Below are positions 54,383 to 64,000 of a stretch of 64,000 nucleotides of DNA, piece after piece. A program made the translations under genes and the position numbers. The notes below the pieces were generated by a model that was given only the letters and a program-made list of their open reading frames with translations, was not told the DNA's origin and did not search any database. Origin of the DNA: Papio anubis (taxonomy: Eukaryota > Chordata > Mammalia > Primates > Cercopithecidae); NCBI RefSeq assembly GCF_008728515.1, contig NC_044986.1:64717159-64781158 (forward strand). The letters run 5' to 3'. How positions within the stretch are numbered: the stretch's first letter is position 1; the number at the start of each line of letters is the position of its first letter.

Positions 54383-54985
54383 TCTTTCCTTATTTTCGAT
54401 GAAGTTTCCCTTGTGTTGCCCAGGCTGGAGTTCAATGACACAGTCTCGGCTCACTGCAATCACCACCTCCCAGGTTCAAGCAATTCTCCTGCCTCAGCCT
54501 CCCAAGTAGCTGGGATTACAGGCATGCGCCACCACGCCTGGCTAATTTTGTTTGTTTGTGTTTTTTTTTTTTTTTTTGAGACGGAGTCTCGCTCTGTCAC
54601 CCAGGCTGGAGTGCAGTGGCCGGATCTCAGCTCACTGCAAGCTCCGCCTCCTGGGTTCACGCCATTCTCCTGCGTCAGCCTCCCAAGTAGCTGGGACTAC
54701 AGGCGCCCGCCACCTCACCCGGCTAGTTTTTTGTATTTTTTAGTAGAGACAGGGTTTCACCGTGTTAGTCAGGATGGTCTCAATCTCCTGACCTCGTGAT
54801 CCACCTGTCTCGGCCTCCCAAAGTGCTGGGATTACAGGCTTGAGCCACCATGCCCGACCAATTTTGTATTTTTAGTAGAGATGGGGTTTCACTATGTTGG
54901 TCAGGCTGGTTTCAAACTCCTGACCTCAGGTGATCCTTAGCCTCCCAAAGTTCTGTGATTACAGTTATGAGTCACTGCCCCCGAC
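54383..54985 (-). mobile_element. AluS-like host split by an AluYR
   Basis: Left part 54383-54559, right part 54859-54985 (aattttgtatttttagtaga to gcccccgacc). Confidence 0.87.
54560..54858 (-). mobile_element. AluYR-type, young, nested
   Basis: gtggccggatctcagctcac, aggcttgagccaccatgc; in the middle of an older Alu. Confidence 0.93.
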
Positions 54986-55035
54986 CCCACCCGACCCCTC
55001 TTTCTTTATTTTTGTTTTTTTTAATTTATTTATTT

Positions 55036-55632
55036 CTTTTTTTTGAGGCAAGGTCTTTTGCTCAGGCTGAAGTACAGCGGCGAGATCTCAGTTCACTGCA
55101 ACCTCAAACTCCAGAACTCAAGTGATCCTCTCACTTTAGCCTCTCAAGTAGCTAGGACTAGTGGCGTGCACCACTATGCCTGGCTAATTTGTTTTTAAAT
55201 TTCTTTTTTTTTTTTTTCAGACAGAGTTTCACTCTTGTCACCCAGGCTGGAGTGCAATGGCATGATCTCAACTCACTGCAACCTCTGCCTCCTGAGTTCA
55301 AGCGATTCTCCTGCCTCAGCCTCCCAAGTAGCTGGGATTACAGGCGCCCACCACCAGGCCCAGCTAATTTTTGTATTTTTAGTAGAGACGGGGTTTCACC
55401 ACGTTGGCCAGGCTGGTCTTGAACTTCTGACCTCAGGTGATCTGCCCGCCTTGGCCTCCTAAAATGCTGGGATTACACGTGTGAGCCACTGCACCCAGCC
55501 TGTTTTTAATTTTTTTGTAGAGACAAGGTCTCACTCTGTTGCCCAGACTGGTCTTGAACTCCTAGCTTCAAGTAATACCACCTCAGCCTCCCAAAGTGCT
55601 AGGATAACAGGTGTGAGCCACTGTGCCCGGTC
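55036..55632 (-). mobile_element. AluJ host split by an AluS
   Basis: Left part 55036-55198; right part 55501-55632 (tgtttttaatttttttgtag to gtgcccggtc). Confidence 0.85.
55199..55500 (-). mobile_element. AluS-like nested insertion
   Basis: Poly-T, cagacagagtttcactcttg; tgtttttaa on both sides is the host TSD; ends cacccagcc. Confidence 0.9.
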
Positions 55633-55644
55633 TCCAACTATGGC

Positions 55645-55960
55645 TTTTTTTGGTTTTTTTTGGTTTTTTTGTTTGTTTGTTTTTGTTTTTCTGAGACAGA
55701 GTCTTGCTCAGTTGCCCAGGCTGGAATGCAGTGGCGCAATCTCTGCTCACTGCAACCTCTGCCTCCCGGAGTCAAGCGATTCTCCTACCTCAGCCTCAGG
55801 AGTAACTGGGATTACAGGCATGTGCCACCATGCCATACTAATTGTATTTTCAGTAGAGGCAGCGTTTCACCATGTTGGCCAGGCTAGTCTTGAACTCCTG
55901 ACCTCATGATCTGCCTGCCTCGGCCTCCCAAAGTCCTGGGATTACAGGTATCAGCCACAA
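55645..55960 (-). mobile_element. AluS-like
   Basis: (TTTTGG)n/(TTTG)n, gagacagagtcttgctcagt to ggtatcagccacaa. Confidence 0.88.
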
Positions 55961-56120
55961 TCATGGTTTTAAATAACATCCATATCATGAGAACTCCCAT
56001 ATCTCTAGTCCTTCTCACTCTATTCCCCAACTCCATTGATTCATATCTCCACAATCTTCATCTGTATATCTAACTGGCGTCTATTTACCACATCCAAAAC
56101 TAATTTTTTTAATTAAAAAA

Positions 56121-56734
56121 AAATTTTTTTTGAGACAGTGTCTTGCTCTGTCACCCAGGCTGGAATGCAGTGGCGAGATCACGGCTCACTGCAGACTCCT
56201 CCTCCTGGTGCCCGTGATTCTCCCATGTCAGCCTCCCGAGTAGCTGGGACTACAGGCAGGCGCCATCAAGCCTGGCTAATTTTTGTACTTTTTGTAGAGA
56301 CAGTATTTCTTTCTTTTTTTTTTTTTTTTTTTGAGACGGAGTCTGGCTCTGTCGCCCGGGCTGGAGTGCAGTGGCCGGATCTCAGCTCACTGCAAGCTCC
56401 GCCCCCCGGGTTTACGCCATTCTCCTGCCTCAGCCTCCCGAGTAGCTGGGACTACAGGCGCCCGCCGCCTCGCCCGGCTAGTTTTTTGTATTTTTTTTAG
56501 TAGAGACGGGGTTTCACCGTGTTCGCCAGGATGGTCTTGATCTCCTGACCTCGTGATCCGCCCGTCTCGGCCTCCCAAAGTGCTGGGATTACAGGCTTGA
56601 GCCACCGCGCCCGGCCGAGACAATGTTTCATCATGTTACCCAGGCTGGCCTCAAACTCCTGGGCTCAGACTATCTGCCTGGGTAGGCCTCCCAAAGTGTT
56701 TGGATTACAGACACAAGCTGCTGTGCCAGACCTC
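56121..56734 (-). mobile_element. AluJ host split by an AluYR
   Basis: Left part 56121-56310; right part 56617-56734. gagacagtatttc before the inner copy and gagacaatgtttc after it. Confidence 0.88.
56311..56616 (-). mobile_element. AluYR-type, young, nested
   Basis: gtggccggatctcagctcac, aggcttgagccaccgcgc; minimal divergence. Confidence 0.94.
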
Positions 56735-57435
56735 AAAGCAATTCTCCAAAACTTGAACCAAATTTCATCACTCCTCATCCTAAAACCCCCTGATGGCGGC
56801 CAGGCCCAGTGGCTTACGCCTGTAATCCCAGTACTTTGGGAGGCCCAGGCAGGCGGATCACCTGAGGTCGGGAATTGGAGACCAGCTTGACCAACATGGA
56901 GAAACCCCATCTCTACTAAAAATACAAAATTAGCCAGGCATGGCAGTGCATATCTGTAATCCCAGCTACTCGGGAGGCTGAGGCAGGAGAATTGCTTGAA
57001 CCCTAGAGGTTGCTGTGAACCGAGATCATGCCACGGCACTCCAGCCTGGGCAACAAGACCGAAATTCTGTCTCAAACAAACAAACAAAAATAAACAAACA
57101 AAAAAACCCTCTGATGGCTTCCCATTCTACATAGAGGAAGCTGAAATCCTTACAATGGCTTTGTGAATTCCTACTAAATCTCTGACCTCCACAGCTAGGA
57201 CTCCTCTCAGTCATGCTGGTCTCTTTGTTGTTTTTCAAAAACACCAAACATGCTTCCTTCAGGGCCTATGCATGTGCTATGTCTTCTGCCTGTACTGCTA
57301 GATATTCCTTGTAACTTCTCTCCCCTCCAAGTATTTATACAAAATGACACCTGAAATAGACCTTGCCTAACCACGATATTTAAAATTACTAATCCCTACC
57401 ACAATTCACTATCTCTTTTCTGTCCTTTATTATTA
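56735..57435 (+). mobile_element. L2 LINE 3' region split by an Alu
   Basis: ctgatggcttcccattctac, cttcagggcctatgcatgtg, cttctgcctgtactgctaga and tagaccttgcctaacca follow L2 order. An Alu (56798-57102) with near-perfect 16-bp TSD splits it. Confidence 0.78.
56798..57102 (+). mobile_element. AluS-like with 16-bp TSD inside L2
   Basis: aaaaccccctgatggc (56782-56797) and aaaaccctctgatggc (57103-57118), one mismatch. Confidence 0.93.
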
Positions 57436-57616
57436 TTATTATTATTGTTGTTGTTGTTGTTTGAGAAGGAGTCTCGCTCTGTCACCAGGCTAGCGTGCAT
57501 GGCGCGATCTCCACTCACTGCACCCTCCGCCTCCTGGATTCAAGCAACTGTTTCGCCTCAGCCTCCCGAGTAGCTGAGATTACAGGCACAAGACACCATA
57601 CTCAGCTAATTTTCTT
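57436..57616 (-). mobile_element. Alu right part
   Basis: (TTG)n/(TTA)n, gagaaggagtctcgctctgt to cagctaattttcttg. Confidence 0.84.
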
Positions 57617-57701
57617 GTATGTATATATATGTGTGTGTGTATACACACAGACACACACATACATATATATATACACACACACATACTTTTTTTGTGTGTG
57701 T
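57617..57701. repeat. (TA)(TG)(CA) dinucleotide cluster
   Basis: Alternating purine-pyrimidine with TG and CA blocks facing each other, so it can fold back or take Z form. Confidence 0.9.
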
Positions 57702-58002
57702 ATTTTTTTTTTAGATGGAGTCTCGCTCTTGTCACCCAGGCTGGAGTGCAAAGGCACAATCTCAGCTCACTGCAACCTCCGCCTCCCGGGTTCAAGCAAT
57801 TCTCCTATCTCAGGCTCCCGAGTAACTGGGACTACAGGCGCACGCCATCATCCCCGGCTAATTTTTTTTTTTTTTTTTTTTTTTAGTAGAGACGGGGTTT
57901 CACTGTGTTAGCCAGGATGGTCTTGATCTCCTGACCTCATGATCCGCCCATCTTGGCCTCCCAAAGTGCTGGGATTACAGGCGTAAGCCACTGCACCTGG
58001 CC
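57702..58002 (-). mobile_element. AluY-like, full length
   Basis: gatggagtctcgctcttgtc to gcacctggcc, with an internal T run of 24 at 57861-57884. Confidence 0.9.
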
Positions 58003-58049
58003 AAAATAAAATCACTCTTGTCCCCACACTCTACCCCTCTAATGCATCT

Positions 58050-58755
58050 ATTATAATCTGATGCACCTACTTCTTCTGCAATGGCCCCTGAGCTTTGTGG
58101 GAGACACTGAAGTTATTTCCATGGCGTGGGTGACATGTTGCCTCAGTTTGTTTTCTAGTTGTAAGCAGAGACTGCAGCAACAATACAACAGACAAGATAT
58201 CATAGGTTAAATATAAGGCACAGAATTAAAAATGCCTTTGTCACCACATTTACCCGTAGCCAAACCAGGAGGAGAGCCACTGGGAGAAAGAAAGGGTAGA
58301 GAAACACACTCTAGAAAGAGGTTCATTTCTCCTTCTGTAGGGCAGAGCACCAGGAGGAACAGAAGACTATGAGTGGAAATACAAATGCTTAGTAGATACT
58401 TGGTGGGAGAGTTCTTCTCCATCAAGCAGAATGACTGTGGTAGTTTCATCTCTGTTAGTGAGGACACAGGCAGCCTGAGGATTATGGGCTGGGGGTGCAT
58501 ACCAAACATGTTGCCCAAGGGACGAAGGTGCCAGTATTATGTGTAAGGCTACAGGAGCAGCAAAAGACCATGTCAGACGGCTGACCGAGGTTCTCTTTAA
58601 AAGAAGCCTTGTTCCAATGTATTGGCATGTGGAGCATTTTGGCCCAGACTCCAACAGGATCAATGCAGACCACTTACACTGGCCAGGAAATCCCTTGCTC
58701 TTTGGCAAGAAAGGCCCTATTCAACCTGGGGTAAGTTGCCAGTCCAACCCTCATT
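58050..58755 (-). pseudogene. Endogenous retrovirus remnant downstream of integrase
   Basis: Minus-strand open stretches at 58708-58367 (KCSTCQYIGTRLL, then TTTVILLDGEELSHQVSTKH) continue the pol remnant and probably represent the integrase C-terminal side. Stops and frame breaks are frequent. The element stops near 58.05 kb against Alu and L2 sequence, so its 3' LTR is not next to it. Confidence 0.55.
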
Positions 58756-58773
58756 CAAGTGTCTCCTCCCCTT

Positions 58774-59064
58774 GCCGGGCGCTGTGGCTAACACCTGTAA
58801 TCCCAGGACTTTGGGAGGCCAAGGCGGGCAGATCACCTGAGGTCAGGAGTTCAAGACCAGCCTGACGAACATGGAGAAACCCCATCTCTACTAAAAATAC
58901 AGAATTAGTTGGGGTGGTGGCACATGCCTGTAATCCCAGCTACTTGGGAGGCTGAGGCAGGAGAATAGCTTGAACCCAGGAGGCGGAGGTTGCCGTGAGC
59001 CAAGATCAGGCCATTGCACTCCAGCCTGGACAACAAGAGCAAAACTCCATCTTAAAAAAAAAAG
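58774..59064 (+). mobile_element. AluS-like, first of a three-Alu array
   Basis: gccgggcgctgtggctaaca start. The 16-bp aagtgtctcctcccct at 58757-58772 and 59680-59695 brackets the whole array. Confidence 0.92.
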
Positions 59065-59072
59065 AGGCCGCG

Positions 59073-59366
59073 GCCGGGCGCGGTGGCTCAAGCCTGTAAT
59101 CCCAGCACTTTGGGAGGCCGAGACGGGCGGATCACGAGGTCAGGAGATCAAGACCATCCTGGCTAACACCATGAAACCCCGTCTCTACTAAAAAAATACA
59201 AAAAACTAGCCGGGCGAGGTGGTGGGCGCCTGTAATCCCAGCTACTTGGGAGGCTGAGGCAGGAGAATAGCTTGAACCCAGGAGGCGGAGGTTGCCGTGA
59301 GCCAAGATCAGGCCATTGCACTCCAGCCTGGACAACAAGAGCAAAACTCCATCTTAAAAAAAAAAG
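59073..59366 (+). mobile_element. Chimeric Alu: AluYR left, AluS right
   Basis: Left side is AluYR (ctcaagcctgtaatccc, gagacgggcgg). From about 59230 it is identical to the right part of the preceding AluS. Confidence 0.92.
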
Positions 59367-59374
59367 AGGCCGCG

Positions 59375-59679
59375 GCCGGGCGCGGTGGCTCAAGCCTGTA
59401 ATCCCAGCACTTTGGGAGGCCGAGATGGGCGGATCACAAGGTCAGGAGATCGAGACCACCCTGGCTAACATGGTGAAACCCTGTCTCTACTAAAAAATAC
59501 AAAAAACTAGCTGGGCAAGGTGGCGGGCGCCTGTAGTCCCAGCTACTTGGGAGGCTGAGGCAGGAGAATGGCATGAACCCAGAAGGCGGAGCTTGCAGGG
59601 AGCTGAGACACGCGCCCCGGCCCCCCGGCCGGGGTGACAGGGCGAGACCCCGTCTAAAAAAAAAAAAAAAAAGAAAAAA
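59375..59679 (+). mobile_element. AluYR-type, third of the array, with GC-rich anomaly
   Basis: ctcaagcctgtaatccc, gagatgggcgg; the usual 'gatccggccactgcactccag' is replaced by a C/G-rich stretch at 59608-59635. Confidence 0.9.
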
Positions 59680-59780
59680 AAGTGTCTCCTCCCCTGGATC
59701 AAGGTCTTGGGGAGTCCTAAATAACATTTGCTGTTGGCCTGTTATCAGCACTGGTAGACATGCATCTGGTCAGACTTTTT

Positions 59781-60068
59781 TTTTTTTTGAGACAGAGTCT
59801 CACTCTGTCGCCCAGGATGGAGTGCAGTGGCACGATCTCAGCTCACTGCAACCTCCGCCTCCCAGGTTGAAGCGATTCTCCTGCCTCAGCCTCCCGAGTA
59901 ACTGGGACTGCAGGTGTGCACCACCATGCCCAGCTAAATTTTCTGTTTTTAGTACAGACAGGGTTTCACCATGTCGGCCAAGATGGTCTTGATCTCTTGA
60001 CATTGTGATCTGCCTGCCTTGGCCTCCCAAAGTGCTGGGATTACAGGCATGAGCCACCACGTCCAGCC
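59781..60068 (-). mobile_element. AluS-like with TSD
   Basis: cagactttttt at 59770-59780 and 60069-60079. Confidence 0.92.
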
Positions 60069-60171
60069 CAGACTTTTTTTGTAAGTGTGGTCAATAGACC
60101 CTCCCCAGTGGTGGTACTGAGTCCATGGTATGATACCAGCACAGAATGTATTTCAACCAAATTAAGATTTC

Positions 60172-60509
60172 TTTTTTTTTTTTCTTTATTTTTTGGAAAT
60201 AGGGTCTTGTTCTGTGGCCCAAGCTGGAGTGCAGTGGTGCCATTATAGCTAACTGCAGCCTAGACCTCACAGGTTCAAGTGATGCTCCTGCCTCAGCCTC
60301 ATAAGTAGCTGGGACTCCAGTTGCGTGCCACTAGCATGCCCAGCTCGCTCTCTCTCTCTCTCTCTTTTTTTTTTTTTTTTTTTGGTGGTAGAGACAGGAT
60401 TGCACTATGTTGCCCAGCAGGCTGGTCTCCAATTCCTGGCCTCAAACAATTTTCCCACCTTGGCCTCCCAAAGCATCGGGATTGCAGATGTGAACCACCA
60501 CCCCTGGCC
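60172..60509 (-). mobile_element. AluJ-like with (CT)n between arms
   Basis: ggaaatagggtcttgttctg to cacccctggcc; (TC)9-10 then T18 inside at 60345-60383. Confidence 0.88.
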
Positions 60510-60525
60510 CAAATTAAGGTTTCTT

Positions 60526-60820
60526 TTATTTTTTTTTGAGATGTTGTCTCCCTCTACCTCCCAGGCTGGAGTGCAGTGGCACGATCTCGGTTCACTACAA
60601 CCTCCCCCTCCTAGGTTCAAGCAGTTCTCCTGCCTCAGCCTCCTGAGTAGCTAGGATTACAGGCACACACTACCATGCCCGGGTAATTTTTGTATTTTTT
60701 AGTAGAGACGGGGTTTCACCTTGTTGGCCAGGCTGGTCTCGAACTCCTGACCTCAAGTTATCCGCCTGCCTTGGCCTCCCAAAGTGCTGGGATTACAGGC
60801 ATAAGCCATCTTACCCGGCC
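60526..60820 (-). mobile_element. AluS-like
   Basis: gagatgttgtctccctctac to ttacccggcc; aattaaggtttc on both sides. Confidence 0.9.
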
Positions 60821-60849
60821 CTAATTAAGGTTTCTAATTAAGGCCAAAT

Positions 60850-61660
60850 TAAGGTTTGCCTGAAGCAAAACCTTCTCCCACCCATGCAATGTTCTGGGTT
60901 GCAAAAATATTCACTGTGTGCCTTCAAATTGCTATTTTTTGTTTCAATAAACCTTGCCACTTGGGGATTATATGGCAAATGAAATCTCTGGTCTATATCC
61001 CTTTCAAGTGCCCAATCTTGGACATCATGCCCAGTAAAATGTGTGCCTACATCACTACAAATGCATCAAGAGTATCCATATATTACACTGAGTTGTTCCA
61101 AGCCCTTAATGGTGGCTATTTGGTTTGCCCTTTTACAAGGGAAGGCCTGTAACCATCCTGTGGTGGTGTCTCCATGTTAGTATGTACTTCTATCCCAACC
61201 TTACTGGTGGAGGTCCATTGTAGTCTATCTGAAGCCTCTCACAGGAGTGGCTGTCCCATATATGTGTCCAGATCTATGTGGAATGCAGCGGGGGCACAGG
61301 TGGGAGCAAACCGAACAGTGTGGTACTGCTGCTGCTAAATCTGCATAGCAGAGGGGCAATCCTGCTCCCTTTGCTATTCGCCATTCCACTCATACACTGT
61401 GATGCCCACTGTATTTATGTGCCAATCAGCTAGCTCAGAGAATTGCAAGGGAGCCAGGGTTCTAATTTTTGCCATGGTACCAGCCTTCATGTTACAGGGG
61501 TGGGGGATGGGGGTTGAATCTGACCGGTGTGCAGAAACGTGATACATAGTTAGATTTGCAGTGAGTTCTTGTAGCTTTTCCCAAATATCTTTCCACATGG
61601 CAGCTTCCCACAGTATGTGCCAGTCATTCCAACCAACCGGGCAAGCCAAGTTATAAGGTC
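60850..61660 (-). pseudogene. Endogenous retrovirus pol remnant: RNase H end and integrase
   Basis: The minus strand runs from a YHVSAHR-like RNase H end (about 61540) into an integrase core. A first-aspartate block reads QIDYNGPPP near 61230-61200. A second reads CSDVGTHFTGHD (D codon 61053-61051), then YNPQVARFIE (E codon 60945-60943). The last D and E are exactly 35 residues apart, the D-35-E spacing of retroviral integrases. The first and second D lie in different frames, so a frameshift separates them. Confidence 0.85.
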
Positions 61661-61661
61661 C

Positions 61662-62270
61662 TTTTTTTTTTTTTTTTTTTTTTTTTAACTGAGACAGGGT
61701 CTTGCTCTGTCACCCAGGCTAGAGTCCACTGGCACAATAATGTCTCACTGCAGCCTCAACTTCCTGGGCTCAAGCAGTCCTCCTGCCTCAGTCTCCCTAG
61801 TAGCTGGGACTACAAGTATGCACCACAACACCGAGCCAATTTTTTTTTTTTTTTGAAACGGCGTTTCGCTCTGTCACCCAGGCTGGAATGCAGAGGCATG
61901 ACTTGGCTCACTGCAACCTCCACCTCCCAGGTTCACACCATTCTCCTGCCTCAGCCTCCCGAGTAGCTGGGACTATAGGCGCCCATCACCATGCCTGGCG
62001 AATTTTTGTATTTTTAGTAGAGACGTGGTTTCACTATGTTGGTCAGGCTGGTCTCGAACTCCTGACCTCTTGATCCACCCACCTCTGCCTCCCAAAGTGC
62101 TGGGATTACAGGCTTGAGCCACTGCGCCTGGCCAACACAGAGCCAATTTTTAATCTTTTTGTAGAGACGAGGGCCTCACTATCTTGCTCAGGCTGGTCTC
62201 AATCTCCTGAGCTCAAGTGATCTTGGCTCACAAAGTGCTGGTATTATAGACATGAACCACCACTCCTGGC
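61662..62270 (-). mobile_element. AluJ host split by an Alu, inside ERV remnant
   Basis: Left part 61662-61845; right part 62133-62270 (gagccaatttttaatctttt to actcctggc). Confidence 0.87.
61846..62132 (-). mobile_element. AluY/S-like nested with TSD
   Basis: caacaccgagccaattttt (61827-61845) and caacacagagccaattttt (62133-62151). Confidence 0.91.
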
Positions 62271-63026
62271 AAAGATCACTGAATACTGCGCAACTATTTG
62301 TACAGAGAGCTATAGGCCATCGCTCATGGCCATCGTACAAACCAATTGTGCAGCTCAAAGTTCTGCCTATTGACTGCTTTGCTGCATTCTCAAACCATAA
62401 GGTATCTGCCTGTGTATGGGCAGCTGCAGCTACTGTGTGTCCATCCATACAGGTTACCTCTGCTCAACCCATCTCAGTACCAAGTGTTTTCAAGAATGAG
62501 GGTCATGCCTCCATGTACACACTCTGCAATAGGGGCAGCCCTGGTCTCATGGTGTACTAGCTTTAAGATAGCATGCACAGCCGTGCACAGTGGCTCACGC
62601 CTGTAATCCCAGCATTTTGGGAGGCCAAGGCGGGTGGATCACCTGAGGTCGGGAGTCTGAGACCAGCCTGACCAGCATGGTGAAACCCCGTCTCTACCAA
62701 AAAAAACAAAAACAAAAACAAAATTAGCCGGCTGTGGTAGCTCATGCCTGTAATCCCAGCTACTCGGGAGGAGAATCACTTGAACCTGGGAGGCAGAGGT
62801 TGCGGTGAGTCAAGATCTTACCATTGCACTCCAGCCTGGGCAACAAGAGCAAAATTCCGTCTCAAAAAAAAAAAAATGATAGCATGCAATTCGTCTCTCA
62901 ATGGACTCATGGAGAGGGCACTACATTGTTGCAGGTATGCATGCCACTTTTGTAAAGTGGAGGCCTGGGCAATAGCTGAGGCAGTCCTGGCAAACAACAC
63001 TTCCATCCAGCCTTTGATAGAGAAAC

Positions 63027-63030
<4 letters not shown>
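62271..63030 (-). pseudogene. Endogenous retrovirus pol remnant: RT-RNase H part
   Basis: Non-Alu sequence on both sides of an Alu (62578-62877) continues the pol remnant on the minus strand. Protein-like stretches at 62448-62280 (MDGHTVAAAAHTQADTLWFE) resemble the RNase H region by position. An exact host duplication, GATAGCATGCA at 62567-62577 and 62878-62888, shows the Alu split one element. The assignment rests mainly on its place between RT and integrase. Confidence 0.6.
62578..62877 (+). mobile_element. AluS-like with 11-bp TSD inside ERV pol
   Basis: GATAGCATGCA at 62567-62577 and 62878-62888. Confidence 0.93.

Positions 63031-63060
<30 letters not shown>
63031..63060. repeat. (TG)n microsatellite, about 14 units
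   Basis: Uninterrupted TG run directly before an Alu T-rich tail. Confidence 0.95.
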
Positions 63061-63063
<3 letters not shown>

Positions 63064-63229
63064 GTTTTTGTTTTTGTTTTTTGAGACACGGTCTTGCTCT
63101 GTCACCTAGGCTGGAGTGCAGTGGCACCATCAAAGCTCTCTGCAGCCTGGAACTCACAGCCTCGAGTGATCCTTCCCCTTCAGCCTCCCAAAGTGCTAGG
63201 GTTACAGGTTTGAGCTACCATGCCTGGCG
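63061..63229 (-). mobile_element. AluJ partial, reverse
   Basis: (TTTTTG)n, gagacacggtcttgctctgt to catgcctggcg, short of full length. Confidence 0.8.
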
Positions 63230-64000
63230 AGGAGACTCGGCCTTACTATTATTGGCAAAGCAGCAGTTCTGGGTTTCACTTGCTACATCCCCCAGGATCT
63301 GTTGTTCAAGTGGGGAATTAGTGGGTTTCAGCACTATTGGTCCAGAGCTGTGACCAAAATCCTAGAGGAACTGCTTTCCCATGTTGGACTTGCCAGAGGG
63401 CCCAACTGGTCCCCTCAGCATTTATGGTCACATCTAAAGACATCGCCATCCTGGAAAAGGGGAACCTAAGGCTTTTACCTGAACCACTAGCATTTTAGCC
63501 TTCTCAAATGTTTCCTCTTGTTTTCTATACCAGCACTAACTGGATACCTTCTTTACTAGTCAGTGTAGGGGATATAAACATTAAGCTAAATGTGGAATGA
63601 TGTCTGCTAGTATCCCAAAAGACTGAGGAAATTTTGTAACTGTTTCCCTGTTTTAGGCATGGAAAATTTTTATATTTTGCCAATGATTGTGCCTGGGATA
63701 AGGTGTGTCTTAACCGATCAACTGACACTCTAAAGACTTTACAGATGGTCCTGGCCCTTGTATCTTTTGCAAGTTGATGGCCCATCCTCTGGATTGGAGA
63801 AGGGTGCACAAGTGTCAAGCTGTTGCTGTAACACTGACAAATCTTCAGAGGTTAGCATAATATTACCAACGTAATGAAACCATCTGACAGCAAGTGGTGG
63901 TGGAGATAGAGTCAAACCTCTAACAATCATACCATGACAAATAGTGAGTCTATGTAAATAACCTTGGGGCAACACTTGAAATGTCCAACGGCTGTCCCAA
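63230..64000 (-). pseudogene. Endogenous retrovirus pol remnant: reverse transcriptase part
   Basis: The minus strand at 63975-63739 reads LPQGYLHRLTICHG and then HYVGNIMLTSEDL, matching the retroviral RT palm with its LPQG and YxDD blocks. The YxDD site reads YVGN here (63862-63873), so both catalytic aspartates are lost. Downstream RT-connection-like sequence is broken by stops and frame changes. It runs off the right end of the window. An ERV-L or ERV3-like relation is plausible but not settled. Confidence 0.82.

Noticed and set aside
53395..58050. The LTR-like copy at 53.4-53.95 kb as 3' LTR of the 58-64 kb pol remnant
   Set aside because: L2 and other older sequence lie between them (56.7-57.4 kb), and an unrelated copy of the LTR exists at 42 kb. 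A link is possible but unsupported.
62188..62448. Small host gene at 62.2-62.45 kb
   Set aside because: The open stretch mixes ERV remnant and Alu sequence, lies between RT and integrase pieces and has no start context.

Overview
This window is nuclear DNA from an Old World monkey (macaque, baboon or green-monkey type). About two thirds of it is Alu. Several young, low-divergence Alu copies carry the left-arm variant 'ctcaagcctgtaatccc' with 'gagacgggcgg' and the right-arm variant 'gatccggccactgc'. These mark the AluYR-type subfamilies of cercopithecoid monkeys, not human or ape Alus. The species is inferred from these repeats only.

The one real protein-coding gene is SLC25A16 (mitochondrial solute carrier, Graves disease carrier protein), on the minus strand. 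All nine coding exons are present, from ATG at 51373 to the stop at 8245. They join in frame with GT-AG introns into a 331-codon reading frame with three mitochondrial-carrier repeats. A CpG island with GC boxes covers exon 1 (about 51.18-51.66 kb). The 3' UTR lies somewhere below 8245, and I could not fix its end.

Layout: 1-7.6 kb is gene-downstream or 3' flank, made of L2, MIR and Alus. 7.6-51.4 kb is SLC25A16, whose introns hold about 100 Alus, a MER5A, another hAT-type MITE, a Tigger fragment, two LTR elements, MIRs and a processed RPL26 pseudogene in intron 4. 51.4-58 kb is upstream flank with Alus, a second copy of one intronic LTR, an L2 and a perfect (AGC)12 tract. 58-64 kb is the broken pol region of an endogenous retrovirus on the minus strand (RT, RNase H-like stretch, integrase with D-35-E), cut up by Alus and running off the right end.

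The main unusual structures are local duplications: a 302-bp Alu-unit duplication at 58.9-59.5 kb, a 142-bp tandem duplication at 27.3-27.6 kb, an 80-bp tandem duplication just upstream of exon 2, and a diverged Alu-unique-Alu cassette present at both 12.0 and 26.7 kb. Two blocks of indel-ridden Alu sequence (19.4-21.5 kb and 29.3-30.2 kb) look like low-quality assembly. I found no prokaryotic-type system, CRISPR array, tRNA or rRNA. No previously undescribed system is evident; the value lies in gene structure and repeat history. Alu boundaries are read by eye and may be off by several bases except where a target-site duplication (TSD) is given.
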